A stretch of 64,000 bases of DNA from assembly GCF_007993735.1 (NCBI RefSeq), contig NZ_CP042453.1, forward strand, positions 558,001-622,000. The letters run 5' to 3'. The notes beneath the pieces were generated by a model. It did no database searches and was not told the origin of the DNA. It saw only the letters and a list, made by a program, of their open reading frames with translations. The stretch is from Arenimonas daejeonensis (GTDB lineage: Bacteria > Pseudomonadota > Gammaproteobacteria > Xanthomonadales > Xanthomonadaceae). Every line of letters starts with the position of its first letter. Position 1 is the stretch's first letter. Made by a program: the position numbers and the translations under genes. Below, one piece after another: positions 57,266-64,000 of the stretch.

Positions 57266-58312
57266 CTAACCCCAGTAGCCGAGTTCCCAGCGCATCTGCA
57301 GGCCGCGGCGCCAGGCGCCGAGCGGCTTGCGCTTGAGCGGGCCGAGTTCACCGGCGATCAGGGCTTCCGTGGCGGCCAGCACACGCTCGCTGGCGCGGCC
57401 GTCGCGCGCAGGGTGGATGGCGTCGGCGTAGTCGGCCAACGCCCGCTGCAGTTCCGGTGTCGGTGCGAAGCCACGTTCGATCATCGCCGGCAACTGCGCC
57501 GGATCGCTGAAGTCGAGCATGTGCGGCTTCGGCGCGCGGTTGCGGAACGTGACCACCGGCTTGCGCTGGACGACGAACTCCGAAACCACCGAGGTGGTGT
57601 CGGCCAGCAGCACGTCGGCGGCGCGCTGTGCCGGCACCAGTTGTTCGGGTTCGACGAAGTGGGCGTTGGCGCCGGCCAGCGCGCGGTAGCGATCGAACAG
57701 CTCCGGCGCACATTTGGGATGCAGGGTCAGCAGCCAGTAGCGGTCGCCGCGCGCGATCTCCGCCGCGATGGCGTCGAACAGCACCGGCGCGGCGCTCAGG
57801 CGTTCGGTGAAGGTGGAGGCGAACATCACCACCGGGCGGCCGCCGGCTTTTGCACGGAGTGCGGCTGCTTCCGGATCCTCGCCGCGGAACAGCGGGTCGA
57901 GCTTGGGCCAGCCGGTTTCGACCACGGCAAAATGGCCGAGCTGCGCCGCCAACTCCTGGAACGGCGCCGTGGTCAGCGGGCCCTGCGTGCAATACAGGTC
58001 GAACAGCCCGCGCACCCGGAAATGTCCTCGGGCGTCGCCACGTTTTTCGACGTTGAAGCCATGGAACAGCTGCACCTTGGCGCCGGACACGAAGGTGGGC
58101 ACGTCGTTGGCGGCGCTGAACACCGCGCGCGGCTTCAGGGCGACGGCACCACGTACGTCCACGGCACGCACCGGCGCCGGCAGCGCCGAACCCGCGGCAC
58201 CACGTACCAGCAGCGCGGAAACGCCGTGCCCCGCGGCTTGCAGCGTTTCCGCCAGCGGCCGCAGAATGGGCAGCGCATACCGTTCGGTCGCGAACAACAG
58301 GTAGTCCGCCAT
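57266..58312 (-). CDS. Glycosyltransferase-like / CDP-glycerol glycerophosphotransferase-like protein
   Basis: 348 aa. FHGFNVEKRGD, TQGPLTTAPFQELA, G-W-P-K-L-D-P-L-F, MFASTFTERLSA, LLTLHPKCAPELFDRY and LLADTTSVVSEFVVQRKPVVTFRNR match the GT-B glycerophosphotransferase fold seen in teichoic-acid-type and lipopolysaccharide enzymes; in Gram-negatives such proteins act on surface glycans. The donor is not determined. The ATG at 58312 abuts the divergent GT2 reading frame. It is next to GT2 and asnB genes, supporting an envelope polysaccharide role. Confidence 0.8.
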   Translation of the reverse strand: MADYLLFATERYALPILRPLAETLQAAGHGVSALLVRGAAGSALPAPVRAVDVRGAVALKPRAVFSAANDVPTFVSGAKVQLFHGFNVEKRGDARGHFRVRGLFDLYCTQGPLTTAPFQELAAQLGHFAVVETGWPKLDPLFRGEDPEAAALRAKAGGRPVVMFASTFTERLSAAPVLFDAIAAEIARGDRYWLLTLHPKCAPELFDRYRALAGANAHFVEPEQLVPAQRAADVLLADTTSVVSEFVVQRKPVVTFRNRAPKPHMLDFSDPAQLPAMIERGFAPTPELQRALADYADAIHPARDGRASERVLAATEALIAGELGPLKRKPLGAWRRGLQMRWELGYWG

Positions 58313-59117
58313 CAATCCTTCCTCCGCCAGCCCGCCCCGTGTCTCGGCCTGCATTATCGCCTTCAACGAGGCCGGGCGCCTGGGCGACTGCCTGGCCTCG
58401 CTGGATTTCTGCGACGAGGTGCTGGTGGTGGACTCGTTCTCCACCGACGCCACGGTCGAAATCGCCACCGCCGCCGGGGCGCGCGTGTTGCAGCGGCCCT
58501 TCGACGGGTTCCGCAGCCAGAAGCAGTTCGCGGTCGAACAGGCCACGCACGACTGGGTGCTGTGCCTGGACGCCGACGAGCGGATCAGCCCGGAACTGCG
58601 CACCAGCCTGGTGGCCGCCCGCGATGGCGGGTTCGAAGGCGCCGCGGGTTACCGCTTCGCGCGGCTGTCGGATTATTTCGGCCGCTTCCTGCGCCACGGC
58701 AACGCCTATCCCGACCGCGTACTGCGCCTGTTCGACCGGCGCCGCGGCGGCTGGCGCGGGAAACGCGAGATCCACGAAGCCGCCAGTGTTGACGGCGCGG
58801 TGAAGACCCTGCACGGCGACCTGATCCACTACCCCTACCGTTCGCTGGAACAGCAGCTGGCCAAGACACAGAAGTACGCGCGCCTGATGGCGGAACACGA
58901 TTTCGCCCGCGGCAAGCGTGCGTCGCTGTTGAAGCTGGTGGTTTCGCCGGCCTGGCGGTTCTGGCGCGGTTACCTGCTGCGCGGTGGTTTCCTCGATGGT
59001 TGGCACGGCCTGGTCTATGCCTACGTGCGCGCCAACTACGTGCGGCAGAAGACCGTGATGTTGTGGCTGCTGCAGAACGGGCAGGCGGTCGTGGATCCGC
59101 CGGCTGCGCGGGACTGA
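58311..59117 (+). CDS. Family 2 glycosyltransferase (LPS-core WaaE-like), start unclear
   Basis: About 265 aa. The frame is coding from at least 58345: ACIIAFNEAGRLGDCLASLDFCDEVLVVDSFSTDAT is the GT2 N-terminus, with LCLDADERI as the DxD-type metal site and WRGKREIHE further on. It resembles WaaE/KdtX glucosyltransferases of the LPS inner core. A TAG at 58302-58304 closes the frame upstream, and no ATG, GTG or TTG occurs before 58419, where a GTG would cut into the domain. The start codon is therefore missing or altered. Confidence 0.82.
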   Translation: MNPSSASPPRVSACIIAFNEAGRLGDCLASLDFCDEVLVVDSFSTDATVEIATAAGARVLQRPFDGFRSQKQFAVEQATHDWVLCLDADERISPELRTSLVAARDGGFEGAAGYRFARLSDYFGRFLRHGNAYPDRVLRLFDRRRGGWRGKREIHEAASVDGAVKTLHGDLIHYPYRSLEQQLAKTQKYARLMAEHDFARGKRASLLKLVVSPAWRFWRGYLLRGGFLDGWHGLVYAYVRANYVRQKTVMLWLLQNGQAVVDPPAARD

Positions 59118-59124
59118 CCGCGCC

Positions 59125-61017
59125 ATGTGCGGCATCGCAGGCGTCTGGTTCCCCGGCGGCAACAGCCAGGCGACGCTGATCGCACTCGGGCACCGCCTCG
59201 GCGACGCGATCGCGCACCGCGGCCCGGACGATTCCGGCGCCTGGGCCGATGCCGAGGCGGGCCTGGTGCTGTCGCACCGCCGCCTGTCCATCGTCGACCT
59301 CAGCCCGGAAGGCCACCAGCCCATGGTGTCGGCCGACGGCCGCTGGGTGATCGCCTTCAACGGCGAGATCTACGACCACGGTGCGATCCGCACGGAACTG
59401 GCCGCGCTCGGCCATCGCTTCCGCGGCCATTCCGATACCGAAGTACTGCTGGCGGCGATCGCGCAGTGGGGCGTCGAAGCGGCGCTGGCGCGCGGCAACG
59501 GCATGCTGGCGCTGGCGGCCTGGGACCGACAGGACCGCACGCTGTGGCTGGCCCGCGACCGGCTGGGCAAGAAGCCGCTGTATTACGGCCGTGCCGCCGA
59601 CGGCACCTTCGTCTTCGGCAGCGAGCTCGCGGCGCTGCGCGCCCTGCCGGGTTTCCACGCCGACGTGGACCCCGACGCGCTGGCCCTGCTGCTGCGTTTC
59701 GACTTCATCCCCGCGCCGTATTCGATCCTGCGCGGTGTGCACAAGCTGCCCGCGGGCCAGTTCCTGCGCCTGAAAGCATCCGACATCGCCGGCAATGCCC
59801 TGCCGGCGCCGCGTACCTGGTGGAGCGCGCTGGACACGCAGCGCGCCGCCATCGCGCAAGGCTTCGACGGCAGCGACGACGAGGCGCTGGACCAGCTGGA
59901 CGCCCTGCTGCGCGACGCCACGGCCCTGCGCATGGAAGCCGACGTGCCGCTGGGCAGTTTCCCGTCCGGCGGCACCGATTCTTCGCTGGTGACCGCGCTG
60001 ATGCAGGCGCAGTCCTCGCAGCCGGTGCGCACCTTCTCGATCGGTTTCGACAATGCCGTGCACGACGAAAGCGAACAGGCCGCCGCGGTCGCCGCCCACC
60101 TGGGCACGGCGCACACGCCGCTGCACGTGGATGGCCGCGCGGCGCTGGACCTGGTGCCGCATCTGCCGCGGCTGTTCGACGAACCCTTCGCCGACTCCTC
60201 GCAGATTCCCACCGCCCTGCTGTGCCGGCTGACCCGCGAACACGTCACCGTGGCGCTGTCGGGCGACGGTGGCGACGAACTGTTCTTCGGCTACCGGCGT
60301 TACGCGCGCACGCTGCAGAACCACGCGCTGCTGCGCTGGCTGCCTCGCGCGTCGCTGGCCCGCCTGGCCGGCGACCCCGGTGAACGCGCGCGCCTGGGTG
60401 GCCTGGCCGCGCTGCGGGCCGAACTGGCCGCCGGCGACCTGCAGGGCCTGGCCCATCACCGCATCAGCCACTGGCGGCTGCCGGAAGCGGTGGTGATCGG
60501 CGCCCGCCGCCTGCGCACCGCCTACGACGACCCCGCGGCGATGCCCGGCGTCGGCCACGCGGCCGATGCGCTGATGGCGCTGGACACCGCCTGTTACCTG
60601 CCCGAAGACATCCTGACCAAGGTGGACCGCGCCAGCATGGCGTATGCACTGGAAGCACGCGCACCGCTGCTGGACTGGCGCGTGGCGCAGTTCGCCTGGT
60701 CGCTGCCGCTGCACATGAAATGGCGCAACGGCCAGCTCAAGGTCCTGCCCAAGCGCCTGCTGGAACGCTACCTGCCGCGCGAACTCGTGTACCGCAGCAA
60801 GTCCGGCTTCGGCGCGCCGGTGGGCGACTGGCTGCGCGGCCCGCTGCGCGACTGGGCCGAAGCGCAGCTCGACGACAGACGCCTGCGCGAGGAAGGCCAT
60901 TTCGACCCGAAACCGATCCGCGCACTGTGGCACGAGTTCCAGGCCGGCGAACGCAAGTGGCACACCCACCTGTGGGGCGTGCTGATGTTCCAGGCCTGGC
61001 GCGAGACCTTGCGCTAA
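59125..61017 (+). CDS. asnB: Asparagine synthase (glutamine-hydrolysing), amidotransferase of surface glycan type
   Basis: 630 aa. Cys2 after the start Met is the glutaminase nucleophile; HRRLSIVDLS, N-G-E-I-Y and RGPDDSG mark the Ntn domain (1-210). The synthetase domain has the P-loop SGGTDSS, DGGDELFFGYRRY and KVDRASMAYALEARAPLLD. AsnB makes asparagine, but paralogues beside glycosyltransferases amidate uronic-acid sugars of O-antigens (WbpS type). The setting favours the latter; sequence alone does not decide. Seven bases after the GT2 gene. Confidence 0.88.
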   Translation: MCGIAGVWFPGGNSQATLIALGHRLGDAIAHRGPDDSGAWADAEAGLVLSHRRLSIVDLSPEGHQPMVSADGRWVIAFNGEIYDHGAIRTELAALGHRFRGHSDTEVLLAAIAQWGVEAALARGNGMLALAAWDRQDRTLWLARDRLGKKPLYYGRAADGTFVFGSELAALRALPGFHADVDPDALALLLRFDFIPAPYSILRGVHKLPAGQFLRLKASDIAGNALPAPRTWWSALDTQRAAIAQGFDGSDDEALDQLDALLRDATALRMEADVPLGSFPSGGTDSSLVTALMQAQSSQPVRTFSIGFDNAVHDESEQAAAVAAHLGTAHTPLHVDGRAALDLVPHLPRLFDEPFADSSQIPTALLCRLTREHVTVALSGDGGDELFFGYRRYARTLQNHALLRWLPRASLARLAGDPGERARLGGLAALRAELAAGDLQGLAHHRISHWRLPEAVVIGARRLRTAYDDPAAMPGVGHAADALMALDTACYLPEDILTKVDRASMAYALEARAPLLDWRVAQFAWSLPLHMKWRNGQLKVLPKRLLERYLPRELVYRSKSGFGAPVGDWLRGPLRDWAEAQLDDRRLREEGHFDPKPIRALWHEFQAGERKWHTHLWGVLMFQAWRETLR

Positions 61018-62333
61018 CGACGCGGCAGGCTTTCGATCATCGCCAGGATCCGGTCCACGTCGGCATCGGTGGTGGACCAGTTCGAAAAGGCCGCACGGAT
61101 CGCCGGCCGGCCGTGCAGCACGGTCGGCGTCATGAAGGTGACGCCGCTGGCATTGATGGCCTGCAGCAGCGCGTCGCGCGCCGCGGCGTCGCCGGCGGGC
61201 GGCGCGAACGCGACGATGTTCAACGCCACTTCCGGATTGAGCACGTCGTACCCGCGTACCTGCAGGCCCGCGGCCAGCGTGCGCGCCTGCCGGCAGTTGG
61301 CCGCCACCCATTGCGCGATGCCGTCGCGGCCGCGCACGGCCAGCACCATCCAGGCGGCCAGTGCGCGGAAGCGGCGCGAGTTTTCCGGCGTGTAGTGCAG
61401 CGGATCCGGGTCGTCGCCGAGGTAGGCGGACGAAGCCGCGAACACCTGCCGCTGCAGGTCCGGCCGCGTGGTGTAGGCGATGGCGCTGTCGTAGGGCACG
61501 TTCAGCCACTTGTGCAGGTCCACCGTGACCGAATCGGCGCGTTCGACACCCACCACCCGGTGCCGCAGCGACGGCTCCAGCGCCGCGAACAGTCCGAAGG
61601 CGCCGTCCACGTGCAGCCAGGCGCCGGCTTCGCGGCAGATGTCCGCAAGCGCCTGCAGGTCGTCGAAGTCACCGATGTTCACTTCACCCGCGCTGGCGAC
61701 CACGATCTTCGGGCCGGTCTCGGCCGCCAGTGCGGCGCGCAGTGCGGCGGGATCCACCGCGGTGCGTCCGGGCAAGGTGGCGACGGGCACGTGGCGCTCG
61801 CGGCCGATGCCGGTGATCGCCATCGCCTTGAGGATGCTCGAATGCGCGGCGCCGGCGAACACCTTCGGCAGCGCGCCGCCTTCCTGCTGCGCCCACTGGC
61901 GCGCGGTGGCCAGGCAGACCAGGTTGGCGGCCGTGGCGCCGCTGACGAAGTGCCCGTGCAGGTTCCCGCCCAGGCCGAATGCCCCGGCGAAGGCGATAAC
62001 CGTCATCGCTTCCACGCTGGCCGCGATCGAGCCGGCGTGGTTGGACACGTTCTGGTCCCAGGCGCTGGCCAGCCAGTCCGCCGCCAGCGCTTCCGGCGTG
62101 GCGCCGCCGGTGACGTAACCCAGGTAACGCGGACCGGGCGAGGCCGACAGGAACGGTTCGACCTGCGCCGCGAGATGTTCGAACGCCGCCTGCAGGCCAA
62201 TGCCTTCGGGCAGCGGGCCCGCCACGGGCACCTGGGCGGGCGTCGCGGGGCGGTCGGGCAGGCTGGCCAGGTAGCGGTCGGCCAGGCGGCGGGTGTGGTC
62301 CAGGGCCGTGCGGTAGTCGTCGGCGGTGCTCAT
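61014..62333 (-). CDS. PLP-dependent group II amino acid decarboxylase
   Basis: 439 aa. PLP-binding Lys in VDLHKWLNVPYD; H-V-D-G-A-F-G has the Asp that pairs with the pyridine nitrogen; VSGATAANLVCLATAR is the cofactor phosphate region. It belongs with aromatic-L-amino-acid and tyrosine decarboxylase-like enzymes. The substrate is not predictable. It starts M-S-T-A-D-D; a 14-residue upstream extension is possible. Convergent with asnB, the stops overlapping in CTAA. Confidence 0.88.
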   Translation of the reverse strand: MSTADDYRTALDHTRRLADRYLASLPDRPATPAQVPVAGPLPEGIGLQAAFEHLAAQVEPFLSASPGPRYLGYVTGGATPEALAADWLASAWDQNVSNHAGSIAASVEAMTVIAFAGAFGLGGNLHGHFVSGATAANLVCLATARQWAQQEGGALPKVFAGAAHSSILKAMAITGIGRERHVPVATLPGRTAVDPAALRAALAAETGPKIVVASAGEVNIGDFDDLQALADICREAGAWLHVDGAFGLFAALEPSLRHRVVGVERADSVTVDLHKWLNVPYDSAIAYTTRPDLQRQVFAASSAYLGDDPDPLHYTPENSRRFRALAAWMVLAVRGRDGIAQWVAANCRQARTLAAGLQVRGYDVLNPEVALNIVAFAPPAGDAAARDALLQAINASGVTFMTPTVLHGRPAIRAAFSNWSTTDADVDRILAMIESLPRR

Positions 62334-62452
62334 CGGAATTCCAGGCAAAAGATGTCCGGCCCGCAGTGTGCCCAAGGCCCACCCTGCCCGGAAACCGCCG
62401 GCGGTGAACGCCGTGTTGCGTTGCCCGGGTGCGGCGCGATGCGGCGCTGGGC

Positions 62453-62917
62453 TCAGCGTTTCGGCAGCGCCGTCTCGTACATGCGGTAACCCGCATCCAC
62501 CATGCCCAGCGATTCGTAGGTGCGCTGGGCATTGGCGTTATGGTGCTCAACGTACAGCCGCAGGCCGCAGACCTGCGGCGTCGCCTGCGCCAACTGCTTC
62601 ACGTGTGCGTACAGCGCGGCGTACACGCCCTGGCGGCGATGTGCCGGCGCCACATACACGCTCTGGATCCACCACCAGTCGCCGTCGCGCCAGTCGCTCC
62701 ATTCGTAGGTCAGCATCAGGGTGCCGGCGGCTTCGCCATCGCGTTCGGCGATGAAGTAGCGGCCGCGGCCGGGCTGTTCGAACACGGCACGAATGCCGCG
62801 GCGCACGCTGTCGCCGTCGAGCTTCTTCTGCTCGGTTTCCCAGGCCATCGCGACGGCCCAGTCGGCCATGCGGTCGATGTCGTCCGTCGTGGCGTTGCGG
62901 ATTTCGGGTTGGGTCAT
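62453..62917 (-). CDS. GNAT-family N-acetyltransferase
   Basis: 154 aa. Acetyl-CoA motif A is WWIQSVYVAPAHRRQGVYAALYAHV, with R-R-Q-G-V-Y-A as the pyrophosphate loop; motif B is GLRLYVEHHNANAQRTYESLGM. The acceptor is unknown. Two in-frame ATGs lie two codons apart (62923 and 62917); the second fits M-T-Q-P-E-I-R-N-A-T, typical of the family start. Confidence 0.88.
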   Translation of the reverse strand: MTQPEIRNATTDDIDRMADWAVAMAWETEQKKLDGDSVRRGIRAVFEQPGRGRYFIAERDGEAAGTLMLTYEWSDWRDGDWWWIQSVYVAPAHRRQGVYAALYAHVKQLAQATPQVCGLRLYVEHHNANAQRTYESLGMVDAGYRMYETALPKR

Positions 62918-63063
62918 GTGCACTTCCCCGCCTGTTCGGATGCCGTGGGTCCACGCAGCTTATCGCTGCTCCGCGGCGTGCGGTGGCGGCGGACTTGCCG
63001 GTGCGGCTGCTAGCATCCGGACGCCCCGGCCTTCCGGGACCCTGATCCGGAGAACCGACGCGC

Positions 63064-63945
63064 ATGATGCCGACGATCCGCCTCGCACTGCTGGGAGCTG
63101 CTCTGGTCCTGCGCCTGGCCACCGCGCCCGCGCTGGCGCAGCCGCTGCTGCCCGGACAGTTCCAGGCCTACGCCGAAGACGGTCGCACCGAAATCCACCA
63201 GTCCCCTCAGGCGCTGGCCCGCTTCGATGCCCTGTTCGCTGCGGCAGGCGATGTGACGGCCTTGCCCGACGACACGCTGCGCGGCCTCGCCGCCGATGCC
63301 GCGGCCGCGAACTTCTATTACGGCGGAACCCGGGCCGAAGCGCACGGGACGGTGTTCGCGGAACTGGTGCGAAGAGACCTGGCGACCGGCCTGCAGATCG
63401 AGGATTACCACCGCAGCCTGATCGCCGCGCGCCGGTGGCAGGACGCCAGCACCCTGGCCCGGCAACATCCGGACGTTCCGCTGGAGGCGCTTCCGGCCCA
63501 TTTCGATGGCGACAACGGCAACACGACGGGGGCGCACTACTGGCGTTTCGATGCCAGCGAAGACCGGCTGACGCGCGAGCCGCTGGCGACGGGCGGCGTC
63601 ACGCTTGTGGTGGTTTCGCACCCCGGCTGCCGCTATTCCCGGGCCGCGATGGCTGCGATCGAAAACGACCCCGCGCTCGACCAGGCCCTGCCTGCGCGCC
63701 GGGTTTTCGTGGCCCCCGCTTTCGCCAGCCTGGATCTCGAACACATCGGCGGATGGAACGCCGCCCATCCGCGGGCACGACACGTGCTGGCGGATCGGCC
63801 GCAGGCCTGGTCCTTCGTGCGCAAGTGGAACACGCCGCAGTTTTTCTTCCTGGTCGATGACGCGCTGGTGGCGACGGTCGAAGGCTGGCCGGAGGAAGGC
63901 CGGGTGGATGAACTGCTGGCCGCCTCGCGGAAAGTCGAGCGCTGA
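63064..63945 (+). CDS. Exported protein with possible thioredoxin-like domain
   Basis: 293 aa. Signal peptide (LALLGAALVLRLATAPALAQ). The N-terminal half is helical (ALARFDALFAAAGDVTALPDDTLRGLAADAAAANFYYGG). From about residue 180 the sequence GVTLVVVSHPGCRYSRAAMAAIE resembles a thioredoxin-fold strand-loop-helix in which the active-site pair is C-R-Y-S, leaving one Cys. It later has PQFFFLVDDALVATVEGWPEEGRVDELLAA, consistent with that fold. The function is unknown. GGAGAACC lies ahead of the ATG; a second ATG follows at once. Confidence 0.7.
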   Translation: MMPTIRLALLGAALVLRLATAPALAQPLLPGQFQAYAEDGRTEIHQSPQALARFDALFAAAGDVTALPDDTLRGLAADAAAANFYYGGTRAEAHGTVFAELVRRDLATGLQIEDYHRSLIAARRWQDASTLARQHPDVPLEALPAHFDGDNGNTTGAHYWRFDASEDRLTREPLATGGVTLVVVSHPGCRYSRAAMAAIENDPALDQALPARRVFVAPAFASLDLEHIGGWNAAHPRARHVLADRPQAWSFVRKWNTPQFFFLVDDALVATVEGWPEEGRVDELLAASRKVER

Positions 63946-63952
63946 AACTCTG

Positions 63953-63982
63953 GATCGGGGAGCCCATGCCGGGCTCCCGATC
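63953..63982 (+). terminator. Hairpin after the last gene, possible terminator
   Basis: GATCGGGGAGCCC pairs with GGGCTCCCGATC (one bulged G). The following TCTGTTGCCT is only moderately T-rich. Confidence 0.5.
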
Positions 63983-64000
63983 TGTTGCCTGCTTACTTCG

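Noticed and set aside
52606-57351. 1581-codon minus-strand frame running from the thiolase through the PlpD-like gene
   Set aside because: Only its last part (thiolase C-terminus) is coding; the remainder is the antisense of hypothetical and patatin genes and has no recognisable domain.

Overview
The window is about 70% GC and nearly saturated with genes. It looks like a chromosomal segment of a gammaproteobacterium of the Xanthomonadaceae (Lysobacter/Luteimonas/Xanthomonas relatives). The grounds are a complete oleABCD head-to-head hydrocarbon locus, an Ax21-family protein, hemDXY, a ubiJ-ubiB pair and a rhodanese-secB-gpsA operon. No prophage, CRISPR array, rRNA or tRNA was seen.

Layout. 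1-16.1 kb: acetate-use region. It has a cNMP/CBS/DUF294 protein with a DnaQ-like exonuclease, an SSS-fused hybrid histidine kinase (CrbS/MxtR type), a LuxR-type regulator (CrbR/ErdR type), acetyl-CoA synthetase and, divergently, a DcaP-like porin plus a two-subunit sodium:solute symporter. A REP-associated transposase (RAYT) with 42-bp inverted ends sits between kinase and regulator. 16.2-20.6 kb: membrane protein, epimerase, an SDR with a zinc ribbon, and a BNR-repeat/MoaD-like pair. 20.69-21.38 kb: a gene-free inverted-repeat element with two long hairpins. 21.4-35.7 kb: desaturase, cupin, MscK channel, mutM, ECF sigma with Ser/Thr kinase, tdk, truC, ubiB, ubiJ, DUF1328. 35.9-40.7 kb: oleDCBA. 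40.8-50 kb: lipoproteins, M16 peptidase, trmL, Ax21, gpsA, secB, rhodanese, thioesterase. 49.5-57.3 kb: hemD, hemX, hemY, thiolase, an unknown gene, and a PlpD-like patatin/Omp85 protein. 57.3-64 kb: a small surface-glycan cluster, PLP decarboxylase, GNAT and an exported protein.

The genes suggest an organism that scavenges acetate: sensing by CrbSR, uptake by porin and symporter, activation by Acs. It also makes long-chain olefins from acyl-CoA and remodels its envelope.

One caution covers the whole window. Nineteen otherwise intact genes carry small frameshifts (about 23 in total), nearly all at homopolymers, CG dinucleotide runs or CCWGG sites. This looks like long-read consensus error rather than gene decay, so I annotate these as CDS with the frameshift noted.
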